A stretch of DNA of 64,000 nt from Entomortierella parvispora (lineage: Eukaryota; Mortierellomycota; Mortierellomycetes; Mortierellales; Mortierellaceae). A program made the position numbers and the translations under genes. Below, in pieces: positions 11,872-22,454 of this stretch (position 1 is its first letter; every line of letters begins with the position of its first letter). Under the pieces are notes generated by a model. That model was not told the DNA's origin. It did not search any database and worked only from the letters and a program-made list of their open reading frames with translations. The stretch covers positions 496,001-560,000 of the forward strand of contig OY752149.1 of the NCBI GenBank assembly GCA_963573315.1, written 5' to 3'.

Positions 11872-13004
11872 TGTGAATGAGTGTTGGGCCTGGGTGGGTG
11901 GATGGGTAGATGGGTGGATGGATGAAGAGATGAGACCGAACAGAAAGAAGGAATAAAACAAAAGAAAGTCGACGTCCAGACCGAACGTCTGGCTGGGTTG
12001 CCTTTCAGGACTGTGTCCTCTTCCTTTGTTCCTGAACGGGCCGGACTCGACGGTTGGACAGCTCTTCCCTCCGCCCTGTCTTCCATTTATTGTTGCGTGC
12101 TGCTCGCTTGGCAACAACACACAATCTCCTCCAATCCGCTCCCTCTTTCGGTCTTTTGGCCCAACCCGCCGACTCACCGCCACAACAGATATCACTCTTC
12201 CCGCTCACTCGTGCTCGTTGCTCCCTCGGTTGATTGCAATTGAGGGAAATACACGCGGACATCTCCAGCCAGAACCAGCAGCAGGAGGGCGTCGTCGACT
12301 GTATTTTTAGTCGGTGGGCAACGCAATCCCCCCAGCCTCTGATATCTGCGATATCGTTTTCTCGTTTTGCTCAACTCGCTCTCTTCTCCTCTGTGTCAAG
12401 TTCTCGCACACCCAAGGGCCGAAAATGAACCGCATGGAAACATCGAAGATTTCTTTTGAACACAGAGGAAAGACGCGCCCTTTCTGCTCTTGCCTTTCCA
12501 AACCACAACCCCTACCTTTGTTTCGTTGCTTTTCTCGCCTCAGCCGTTCCGGCTTGCTTTTATTTTTACTCTTCATCAAAGAGAGATGATAAAGTCTTAA
12601 GTCTTTGTTGTTGTTTCGATCTTCTTGCGGTCACTGTCGTCACGCCACTATCATCACCAATGCATCTCTCAAGAGATCATTAGATCCCCCCGCACCAGAC
12701 CCCAGTACCAACCGCCAACTTCTTCGTTCTTCGTTCTTCGTTCTTCGTTCTTCGTTCTTCGTTCTTTGTTCATTCCAGCTGTCGAACGTTTTGAAAATTG
12801 ACCCAAAGTCATTGTTGGATGCGCGAGGTACGCGATCCCACTTCTACTCCGAAAATGTGAAAATAACCCCACAATAGCATCATCAATTAGTTTTTGGGAG
12901 GTGAACTTCAAAGGTATGTTCATGTCAGATGGACAGACACGTAGTCTAGTATTGATTAATGCAATTCTAAGCTGACTACAAGGGGAGAAGGGGCGTCCGC
13001 AAGT
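11872..13004. other. Intergenic region upstream of the PQY-rich gene
   Basis: About 1.1 kb with no convincing gene. Pyrimidine-rich blocks occur through 12000-12700, and a heptanucleotide repeat at 12721-12769 is listed separately. Several ORFs of 60-90 codons overlap each other on both strands and look random. Confidence 0.5.
12721..12769 (+). repeat. Heptanucleotide microsatellite (TCTTCGT)7
   Basis: Six perfect copies of TCTTCGT followed by one changed copy (TCTTTGT), 49 bp in total. It lies between genes, so length change should be free. Confidence 0.95.
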
Positions 13005-13658
13005 TTAGACTTGGGCAAAGACGGGATCTACAGACTTGGAGACGTCCTCGTCGTTGTTGTTGCTGCTGCGTCTGACCCAGTCCTCGGTGCCAATATCAGA
13101 TCGCCAATAGCTAACCACCTCCACCAAACCCACAAGGAAAAGGATGAGGCTGAGCATGGATCTCGCGCGCTGGATGCGGCACATACTCAACACTTGTCCG
13201 TAACCTGAAGAAGCCAACACAGCGGCCACTTCACCCGAACAGAAAAAAATGTCGACTGCGTAGGATTCGAGATCGTTGTTTCGATGCACCCTGGCGTCGT
13301 ATAACTCGGCCTGAAAGCGAACAATATCAAATACAGGCACAATCAATGCAATGAAAATGAAAATGAGGCTGAAAACGATTCGGGAGTTCCGCTTGTGGAT
13401 TTTACGGGGTTCGGCGCTACTGGACTTGGTGAATGTGGTGCCCGAGGCGGCGATCCTGCGGCTGTGGAGGTACTGTGCTGCAAACCAGATATCGGTAGCG
13501 AAGAGCGTGGCAGTGATAGCAAGGGCTGGAATAGAACCCGCAATAACGATCAAGGCTACTTGCGTGATGTCTAAGGCCAGGCAAACAAAACCAGCGACTG
13601 ACAGGAAAGTGCTGAGGTAGAAGACGGGCTTGTATGAGACCGACTTTGATCGGGTCAT
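13005..13658 (-). CDS. Tetraspan membrane protein, family of unknown function
   Basis: Single-exon ORF of 217 residues from MTRSKSVSYKP. Four hydrophobic segments are visible: FYLSTFLSVAGFVCLALDI; IVIAGSIPALAITATLFATD; IVFSLIFIFIALIVPVFDIV; and MLSLILFLVGLVEVVSYW. The C-terminus ends with a hydrophilic tail containing SDIGTEDWVRRSS. The protein at 38922-39512 has the same layout and a matching tail (SNVGTEGWVQERAS), so they are paralogues. I do not recognise a named family; the layout is MARVEL-like, but sequence support is absent. A TATA box lies 68 bp upstream of the ATG. The ORF extends 38 codons upstream but those residues look like leader sequence, and the TATA position supports the start at 13658. 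Confidence 0.7.
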   Translation of the reverse strand: MTRSKSVSYKPVFYLSTFLSVAGFVCLALDITQVALIVIAGSIPALAITATLFATDIWFAAQYLHSRRIAASGTTFTKSSSAEPRKIHKRNSRIVFSLIFIFIALIVPVFDIVRFQAELYDARVHRNNDLESYAVDIFFCSGEVAAVLASSGYGQVLSMCRIQRARSMLSLILFLVGLVEVVSYWRSDIGTEDWVRRSSNNNDEDVSKSVDPVFAQV

Positions 13659-13725
13659 TTTTTTACGTGAGGATGAGATGTGGAGTTTGCGAGTGGTGGA
13701 CAAAAGTGCCAGGGAAGCGAGCTGT

Positions 13726-13733
13726 CTTTTATA
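13726..13733 (-). promoter_or_regulatory. TATA box of the tetraspan gene
   Basis: TATAAAAG on the minus strand, 68 bp upstream of the chosen ATG. A close TATA like this implies a very short 5' UTR. Confidence 0.55.
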
Positions 13734-14476
13734 TGGTGCCCCAAGGGGGCTCGATGTCAACTTTCGAGTCAATCCCGGGAATAACCCAGGATCTGTACGA
13801 CCTGAGCAGTCGACAAGTCATCATTGAGAACATTCTCGTCTCACTATGCCCTTTCAGACAGGAGGCGAGAAGTCAATCTGGCAGGGGGCTGGAGGGACAA
13901 AACTCAGCCGTTCGCTTGCGCAACTTGAAAATGACAATAACGAGAATTCCTGGAAAAAGCCGCTGTCTACCATGCAGCTGGATGACGCTGCAGTCTTTTG
14001 AGCTCTTAAATCCGAAATCCGAAATTCCAGAAGCTCATTGATAGCGCCACAGTGCCACAGTGGTGGACTCGTAGGTGGACCCATGGTGTTCATGGTGATG
14101 AACCAGAGAACTTGAGCTCGGCGAGCAAGGGCGCAATGGCCACGAGCAAAATTTCCCGGGTAAAAATAACGCGTGGTCGCATCGTGGTCTCAGTTGCTCT
14201 TCTCGCAATACATGCATCAGTGACGCTGAGCACATTGTTTCTCGTCTTCTCATCCTCTCGCCATCATCATCAACATCGTCGCCGACTCCCAGCATCAGCA
14301 CCCTCCCCTCCTCCCCCCCCCTTTCTTCCTCTCCCTTCCCCTGTCCATCGAGGACGCCCTTTTGGACCCCCTTCTCAGACTGACCCGTGTCCGTGGTCGC
14401 TTTTCCCTCTCCTTTCGCACCTCATTCCAATTCACGACACCATCCTTCCCTCTTGTACTTAAATCATTTCCACGCC
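13734..14476. other. Intergenic region between tetraspan and PLC-like genes
   Basis: Divergent promoter region of about 740 bp. The last 200 bp before the PLC-like start is strongly pyrimidine-rich (CCTCCCCTCCTCC near 14302), common in fungal promoters. No gene seen. Confidence 0.45.
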
Positions 14477-15992
14477 ATGCGGTCCTCGCTTGTTCTCACT
14501 CTAGGAGCCCTCTTGACTGTGGCCACAATCCTCCAGCGCGCCGAAGCCCAACAGTTGTGCAACGGATACGCTGGCCTCTGCGCAAAGCCGTACAGTCAGG
14601 TCTCGTATGCCACAACACACAATGCCTACGCATTCACCCCACCGAACGGCATTGCTACCAACCAGGACAACAGCATCCCGGTCCAGTTGAAGGATGGCAT
14701 TCGGGCATTCATGTTGGATGCTTACAATGTGCCCTCTGGCAACCCGAACGACATTGAGCTCTGTCACACTGCCTGTAAGATTCTTTTTTTTTTTTTTTTT
14801 TTTTTTGGCTCTTGATTGACGGAGTTGCCCCACACTGCTTTCGAACATCCATTAATGCCCTTGCCCCCTTGATGATTCTCACCTTCAGGCACTCTTTTGG
14901 ATGCGGGGCCACTGTCTGCAACTCTCGCCCAGTTCAAGGCGTTCATGGACGCGAACCCGAACGAAGTTATCACGATCTTATGGGAGAACGCGCAGAACCT
15001 AACGCCTGCTCATTTCCAGGTATAACACATACTTTTTGTTTCATGAGACCTGAGAGCACCCATGCACTCCATCCTGCATGTGCTATTCGTTGCTCAATAG
15101 CAAAGATCTGAATCCAGTCCGTGTTTTCAATGAATAGACCGTCTACGCCGCTGCTGGACTTGTGCCTTATTCGTACGCTCAAACCGTAGGAAACACCACC
15201 TGGCCGACTCTGGCACAGATGATTGCCAGCGGCAAGAGATTGGTCAGCTATCTGGACAATGGCGCAGATGCCTCTGTCCCATGGTGAGTGTATTTGGTGT
15301 TGTGATTTGCATCCAAGGGGGCGACAACTGAACGCAGGAATCCGTGTGGTCCACTAACAGCCCATGTCTCCCCTTGCTGATCTCTTGACAGGCTGATGGC
15401 AGAGTACGACTTTATCTTCGAAACTCCCTGGAACCTTGTAAAAGGGGATTATCCCTGCACGGTGGACAGGCCCAAGGACCAGCGAAAACAGGTAACAGGC
15501 TCAAGTGCTGAAGATTTACCTGTCAATGGAATGAATATCGTGAACCAGAAGCAAAAAAGCAGCCTCTGATTGTACGTTGTTGATTATTAGATGTATGTCC
15601 TCAACCACTTTATTTATGGCAACTTCAAGCTGGGCGACACAACCGTCAGCGTTCCTCAGAAGGGATCAGCAAATCAGACCAACGGACCGGATCTGACAAG
15701 CCATGTCAACTCTTGTCAGAAAACATTTAATCAGATTCCCAACTTTGTGGCTGTGGATTTTTACGAGATTGGGTCGTTGCTCCAGACTGTCGCCAAAGTG
15801 AACAATGTTCCCTGGAACGGAAAGTCAGCCACGCAGCCACCGCCTTTGCCAGGGACTGGGGTCAACGCAACCGGACCGAGTAGTGGATCGGGAACCACTG
15901 GCAATGGAGCCAATGTAGCCAGTGTAAGTCTGGGAGGTGTCCAAGTTTTTAGTGCTCTGGCGCTTGTCGTCTTGAGCTTGGTGGCCCTCTAA
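14477..15992 (+). CDS. Secreted, probably GPI-anchored PI-PLC X domain-like protein
   Basis: Five exons (14477-14774, 14889-15019, 15138-15283, 15392-15491, 15591-15992) give 358 residues. A signal peptide (SLVLTLGALLTVATILQRAEA) precedes QQLCNGYAGLCAKPYSQVSY. The TTHNAYAF motif contains the first catalytic His of the PLC-X fold, and LKDGIRAFMLDAYN matches the 'LxxGvRxlDlD' block. NPNEVITILWEN is the usual third strand. A Gly/Ser/Thr linker and a hydrophobic C-terminal tail (GGVQVFSALALVVLSLVAL) point to GPI anchoring. Bacterial and fungal relatives cleave phosphatidylinositol or GPI without calcium, but many eukaryotic members lack proven activity. The second catalytic His appears to be in ELCHTAC. 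Intron 1 contains a run of 23 T. Confidence 0.85.
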
Positions 15993-17649
15993 AAAAAGCT
16001 TTATTGTCTATGACTCCTATGTAGTCTTCTCCCTAGTGAAAGACTCTTTGCGCAGTGTCGTAGACGATGAGCAATACCAATACCCCACACATAAAGAACG
16101 CGTTATTTTCATAGGCCATAACCGTACTGCCGAAAGAGGCGAGTGCTTTAGCTTTTTGCCCCGAGTTGTTTACAAGGCAAGGATACAATGCGACAGGGTG
16201 TTGTCGGGTTCGAAGGAGCTTTTTCAGTGGTGAGCAAAAGGGAAGCCCTTCCGATGAAAAGAGGGGGCACAAGGGTGTCGGACTTTGAGGATCACTGCAT
16301 CTGCAGTTGATTGGGTTATTGCCTTTGGCCCATCATGCGTAAACTGGATCCCCGCTCCCCAGTCGCGAGCGTGAGTGGATCGCTCTCTCTGAGACAAATC
16401 CCCCCCAGCAGCAGCAGGCGGCAGTTGCTCAACAAAAGGTACATTGATGTCCGCCTTGATGAGGTGAGATGACGATGCTCAACGGGAGGGCTGGATGCGC
16501 TTGCCTGCGGTAGTCTACTGTAAACTAAAAACTAGTGCAAGAAAAGGAGAGAAGAGAGGTAAAATGAGGCTTTGCCATTGAAGTTCAGACAAGGTGGCGT
16601 CGACGGTTCATGATACTGTACTTGCAGAAGATTAGCCTTTTTGTACACAACAAATATTCTCCGAACGAACAAAGTGCTGATACCGAGAAGCGATGACGGG
16701 AGGTGGATGAGATCGGTGATCATCTTGGTGGTGAATGGTTTTGTTGGCATTGCTTGTTTGATTGCTGGCTGAAAAGAGGTCATTTCGCCGCGGATAGGCT
16801 TGGGCAAGGGTCGAGGAAAGAAGACGAGGAGGCGAGGGATGACAGCTAGTCTCAATGACTCTTCTGATTATTGCATTCATATTTTGGGAGACCAAAAAAA
16901 AAAAAAAAAAAAAAAAGATTTTGGCCGTTTTTTGACTCTGTGGCACAGACAGGCTGTTGGAGCTGTGTTCGATCCCATTTGAAGGTTGCTTGGGAAGCGT
17001 GGAAAAGGGCGCCGCGCTTTTAATCTTCTTTTCGACTGATATTCAGTCAGCGCTCCCGGATACTATACACCGAGTGGGAGAGGAGAGGGTGCACTTGCAA
17101 CAAGAGCAACAAGGAATCTTTTCAAGTCTAGAAGCGCCCGTCCCTTCCAGAACAGCAGCCAGGAAGAAGAAAAAAAATCTTCAATTGACAGAAAGAGGGT
17201 GGCCGTGGGTGACTGATGCCTGCTTGTCTTCGGTGAGTCGTGTGAGCGGCTGGGCAGCTGCCCACGGTGATGGCTGAAAGAAGAGAAAAGGAGACTTGAA
17301 CAGCACTCTCTTTCGTCTCTCTCTTTCCCTTTTCTCTTTTCTTCGCACGCTCTGTCCATTCCCCAGTCTCGGCCACAACCTCCTCTTCTCTCTTCTCTTT
17401 CCCTCTCTCTACTCCTTGTTCGATACCTTGCCTCTTCACAACCCCCTCTCTCGCCCTCTCTCGCCATCTTATCGTCACTCCGTCCTCCTTGGCTCGCTCC
17501 TCCCTTCCAGTTAGACCGTCAATCCTCCCGTTTCTTTCTCCGACTCGACTGTCGCCTATCGCATCTACCTACTCTCCTTACGCTCCATCCTCCCTTCTCA
17601 GCCCAAAGTTTCGCCCAACACGACTCGCCGACACAGCACAGTACACGAG
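15993..17649. other. Intergenic region upstream of amino acid permease
   Basis: About 1.65 kb. It contains a 23 bp poly(A) run at 16894-16916 and a C/T-rich stretch (17300-17620) just before the permease start, likely promoter and 5' UTR. No supported gene or tRNA. Confidence 0.5.
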
Positions 17650-19736
17650 ATGCAGAAAGAAGAGTTCACCTCGTTCGACGATGGTGACAAGGTCGAGTCT
17701 TCTGCATACGATAAGCAAGAGTTGCCAGCCTCACTTCACGATGATGCTGACCTGGGCACCGCCCCTCCCCATGGCGAGTCCGGTCTGCAGCGCAACCTGC
17801 AAGCTCGCCACTTGACCATGATCTCTCTCGGTAAGGATTGAATAGAACAGAAAGCTCTTTCTCTCTTCCTCTCTTCCTCTCTTCCTCTCTTCCTCTCTTG
17901 ATGCTCCTCCAACCCTCCCAAGAAAAAAAAATCGCCCATCCGCCTACCATGTTGCCCGCATCTGGACAACAATAGGCTTTTTGGGAGCAAACAGATCTGC
18001 AAACTGAATGAATACAGTTTGTTGTGTTACAAACAAACTGGGGCAGTTTTTCACACACTGACGTCTCTCTGTCTTTCTGGACGTAGGCGGCACCATTGGT
18101 ACGGGCCTGTTCTTGGCTTCGGGCTCGAGTATCGCAATTGCCGGTCCTGGTTTCTCTCAGATTGCCTATTGCTTGATCGGTACCATGATCTACGCCATGA
18201 TGTCCAGCTTGGGAGAGATGGCCACATACTTGCCCATCACTGGATCGATCAACGCCTATGGTACCCGCTTCTTTGACCCGGCCCTCGGATTCACGCTCGG
18301 TAAGCCCCTTTAATCTTTTTTTTTGTTGGCCAAAAGGCAACTTTTTCCCTGTCGTTGAAACCTGAGGCATGAGCTTGCGCGAGAGTGTCTTTGGATTTTG
18401 GCCCAGTAGCCGACAAGAAATCACGTGCTCATTTTTTTCCCTCACATCGCTTATCTTAGGCTGGGTTTACTGGTTCTCCTGGTCTGTCACTCTGGCTACC
18501 GAGCTAGTCGCTTCCTCTGTCATCATTGGATACTGGATCCCATTATATAAATGTCCTGGGTGGGTCTGGGCCTTGGTCTTTATCACAGTCTTGACCGCTC
18601 TGAACCTCACATCCGTCAAAGCCTATGGCGAGACCGAGTACTGGCTGTCCCTGATCAAAGTCTTGGCCGTAATTGTTTTCATCATTGTTGGATTCCTCTA
18701 CATTGGTGGCGCTGTCGGACACACTCCTGAAGGTGCCTTGAAGCCTGGACCTCAAATCTTTGACATGGCGCCTTTCCATGGTGGTTTTGCAGGACTCTTC
18801 TCCATCTTCTTGAACGCCGGATTCTCGTTCCAGGGTGCGGAATTGGTCGGTATCGCTGCTGGTGAGACCAAGAACCCTCGCAAGAACGTCCCCCGCGCCA
18901 TTCGTCAAGTCTTTTGGCGTATCCTGGGATTCTATGTGTTGACCATCTTGATCATTGGTATGACCATTCCTTACAATGACCCGGAATTGGCCAACCCAGA
19001 TGGTGATGTCAAATCGTCCCCTTTCACCCGTGTTTTTGTCCAGGCTGGTATCTCCATTGGAGGCGATATCATGAACGCTGTCATCTTGGTCGCCGTCTTG
19101 TCGGCCGGAAACTCTGGTCTCTATGCCTCCTCCCGTGCCTTGCATACTTTGTCCAAGGAAGGAAACGCACCAAAATTCCTGGGATACGTGAACCGCTACG
19201 GAGTTCCCATTTACTGCGTCCTTGCCACGTCCTTGGTTGGTTGCTTGGCCTTCATTGTGTCGTTGCCTCAGGTTGGTCAGGGTCAGGCTTATAACTGGTT
19301 GTTGGCCTTGGCTTCGACCACTGGATTCATTGCCTGGATCGGTATTGCTTTCTGCCACTTGCGCTTCCGTATGGCCTACAAGGCCCAAGGCCGCTCTCTC
19401 AGCGATTTGCCCTTCAAGTCCAGGTTGTATCCTTTTGGGCCCGTCTACGTTCTCGTGGTGTGCTTGGTGATCTTATTCGGACAAGGTTACACGGCTTTCT
19501 CCCCTTTCAGCGTCAAGGCATTCTTGTCCGCCTATGTGACATTGCCATTCATTGTTATCTTGTACTTTGGCAACAAGTTTTGGGCAAAGACAAAGATCTT
19601 GCGATTGGTCGATGTGGATCTGGACACAGGCAGGAGTTTCATGGACACGGTCATGCCTGTTGGCAACGACACTGGATCAGAGACGCCAAAGGAAAAGTCC
19701 AACATTTTCCGTCGCGTTGCTGCCGCGATCTTCTAA
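17650..19736 (+). CDS. Amino acid permease (fungal YAT family, APC superfamily)
   Basis: Three exons (17650-17830, 18087-18299, 18460-19736) encode 556 residues. A hydrophilic N-terminus leads into LQARHLTMISLGGTIGTGLF, the signature of the fungal amino acid permease family, then SLGEMATYLPITGSI and about twelve membrane helices. FSFQGAELVGIAAGETKNPRKNVPRAI and NSGLYASSRALHTLSKEGNAPKF are family blocks (here cited by parts: GAELVGIAAGE, SSRALHTLSKEG). These plasma membrane proteins take up amino acids with protons; the substrate range is not predictable. A Lys-containing cytosolic N-terminus would fit ubiquitin-controlled turnover. The first intron has CTCTTC repeats near 17853-17899, and a TCACGTG motif lies in the second intron at 18421. 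Confidence 0.95.
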
Positions 19737-21534
19737 AAAGCCATAACAGTTCTCTACCATTCCCGTTTAACACTATAACACTATAGAGCAATTATTACCC
19801 CATTAAATGTATCAAAACCCACCCAATTTTCTCTAACTTGCTCATGAAAGGACTCATACTGCGGGCGAGGGGTTCGGGGAAGCAAGGGTTGACCAGGCTC
19901 ATATCAAACAAAAACACGGAGGTGAACCTTGGTTTCTGTTACTTGGTTTCTGTTACTTAAGGTCTCCTTTTCTGGATTGACGACAGAGGAGCCCTGCTGG
20001 GCCCAAGAGGAATTGCCTGTGGTTCTCAGCAAGATGGATGTAGGGGAATCACGTTTGTCCAGGGTTTATAACCACGAACACAAGCGTGCAAATGTGGCTG
20101 TGGCTCTTCATTTTTGGTATTTTTACCGAGGGCAAGAAACTCGTTGCCCAGGGTACGATGTAAAGCAATTGAAGTCCGAATCAACCTTCTGCTCATCCAT
20201 TTGGTCGTGTGGTGCTTGGAGATGTCACTCTTATTCCTTTTGATGATAACGGCGTTCGCTTTCTCCTGTCTCTTCTCCTCTTCCCACAGCCTCAATTGCT
20301 CTCAACTGGACGAGCCTCCTCGTATAACAAGCGCCTTCTCCCTACCAGAATTGGGCGGTCAGGTTTGTAACGCTGGTAGCAACCTTTCACTAAAAAAGAA
20401 ACCTCCTGTCACTTTCCATGTTTTCCATTCGGGCCTCCTCTAGTTATATCCCGTCATCGCTCAAACTCTATCCCCACAGTGACAGGAACTCAATGGCTAA
20501 CAATCGATAAGCAGACAAGCCATGGTCTCCTGGATTGGCTCGAGTGTCATCGTACCTCGGAGGATGTTGGCTTTTTGTTCCGTTGGATTCGCCTTCCTTG
20601 TGGTTGAGCCGGCAAACACTGAATAATGGACCGGAAGATGGCGCGGGTTGGTAGACTGGCAGACAAGCGATGGCAGCGGCAGCGGCGATGAGGGTGAGGA
20701 TGAGGATAAAGACGAGGACGAGGACGAGGACGTGTTATTATAGACGGCTCTCTTTTATTGATGGCTCTTTGGCTCCCGGTCTGGCTGGCAGGCTGAACGA
20801 TTTTGTGACTTGACAGTGTCCCACTCCCCGGCTCCGACTCTTTCGTTTTGACCCTTGTACAATCCATAGCTGTCAATGGGTGCACCATTGGAGACACCGG
20901 GTCTACGAAGAAAGGCTCAGAGCTGCATCTTACAATCATTTTGTTTTCTATTCCCGACTTTTCTTTCTGCTTCTTTTCACTCTTCTTTTTCTTTTTGCCT
21001 GTTGTCTTTTAATACCCTTTCTTGTTTGTTCGCCTGTCCGCCTTCCTTCCAAGCACGCGGTGGTCTCCAACTCCTCCCCCAACAAGGTGTCCATAGTGCT
21101 CGCATCCCCTTTATTTCTCATCCCGAACAACACCTGCAGCTGGGCAAAGCTCCGCGTGCTCATCCCCTCTCACTCTTTGGGGGACCATTTCACGAATTCG
21201 ATCTCCCTCCCCTTCTTCCACCCCTCCTCCTCTCCTGCTCCTCTCAAACTCCTGTGCCTGCTTTATTACTTATTTTTACTTTGAGTCGACGCCAAATCCG
21301 AACAAACGCCCTCATCCAGGTTACCAAGGAAGCTAGATATAAAAGACCCAGGTTCTTGTCCACAAGATCCTGTTCTTTTTTTCGTGTACAAACTACAGCG
21401 ACTCTTTCTCTTTAACCGGCTCTCTCACGCATCCACACAGAGCAAAGTCCCCTTCTTTCTCTCCTTCAGTCATCTCCCCCGCAGCCACCGTTACACAAGA
21501 AAAGCATCTTTCCCCTCAAATTCTCCTGTCCACC
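19737..21534. other. Intergenic region upstream of first LPMO-like gene
   Basis: About 1.8 kb with no convincing gene. It has a GAGGAC hexamer repeat at 20711-20732 and pyrimidine-rich DNA at 20940-21280. The last 200 bp includes a TATA box (separate entry). Confidence 0.5.
21338..21345 (+). promoter_or_regulatory. TATA box of first LPMO-like gene
   Basis: TATAAAAG, 190 bp upstream of the ATG at 21535, implying a 5' UTR of about 160 nt. Confidence 0.55.
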
Positions 21535-22454
21535 ATGCTTTTCCCATCCTACGCCACCCTCCTGGTCGCGACATTGGCCATCCTCTCTTCGACCTCGTTC
21601 ACACCTGCGGCCGAGGCCCATTCCTGGGCCGACTGCATCGACTGGCGCTTCAACAAGCCCGGCTCTAATGACTGGTCCAATAAAGGCGGTGTGTGCCGCG
21701 GCTTTGCTCGTCGGTTCCCCATCGGCAAACCTTTTGGTTCCCTCGACTCTGCTGATCCTTCCCGCCATTATCAACAAGCTGGGAATCCCAACACGGCATT
21801 GCCTTGCTCGGATCACAAACATGGTAAAGACGTTGGATCAGATGAGACCAAGGCCAACCCAGTCACCGCTGCCTATGGTGGTAAATGGGGCGCCATGACC
21901 ACGACCAAGGTCGGAGATACGTTGTGTGTTCGTTGGCCGGCCAAGAACCACGCCGAGAAGAATGAGGATAACACAAAGGTTCAGATCAACTTCTCAAAGG
22001 TCAAAGATGGAAAGGATCCTAAACAACAGGACTTGCTGAAGAACACTATCGCTTTGTTGCCTTACAAGAACTGCAACCCCGGAAAGGACACTGACAAGAG
22101 ACCTTGCGGTGGTTGCTTCAAGGTCCCTGTGCGCGCTGCTGGAACTTACTTGTTGCAATGGCGTTGGATGTTGAACCCTGGCGAGTGGTACACCAGCTGT
22201 GCTGTAAGTTTCCCTGTTTCTTCTTTTATCTACTCGACTATAAGCGGGTCAAAAACTGTTGTTAGAATGGAAGACTGATTGTCCTTTTCTTTCTCTCTCT
22301 TTTCCCTCTTCTTCTATCATAGGATATCCAAATTGGTACTGGTAGCAAGGGCAACGCTGGCAAGCCCGTCAAGCCTGCCAAGTCTACAAAGACCGTCTGC
22401 AAGAAGGTTTACAAGAAGGGCAAGGTTGTGGGCAAGAAGTGCACCAAGCAGTAA
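21535..22454 (+). CDS. Secreted LPMO-like protein with Lys-rich tail (paralogue 1)
   Basis: Two exons (21535-22203, 22323-22454), 266 residues. A signal peptide ends AAEA, so the mature protein should start with His (HSWADCIDW). A free N-terminal His is the hallmark of copper lytic polysaccharide monooxygenases and their relatives. A second candidate copper His is in CVRWPAKNHAEK, and TYLLQWRWMLNPGEWYTSCA near the end resembles the last strand of the LPMO immunoglobulin-like fold. At least eight Cys are placed to form disulfides. Exon 2 adds a basic tail with CKKVYKKGKVVGKKCTKQ, absent from paralogue 2, perhaps for wall binding. Substrate and activity are unknown. The AA family cannot be assigned by eye, and a non-catalytic copper-binding role is possible. 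Confidence 0.75.

Noticed and set aside
18543-19388. 281-codon minus-strand ORF within the permease
   Set aside because: Antisense shadow of a clearly coding exon.
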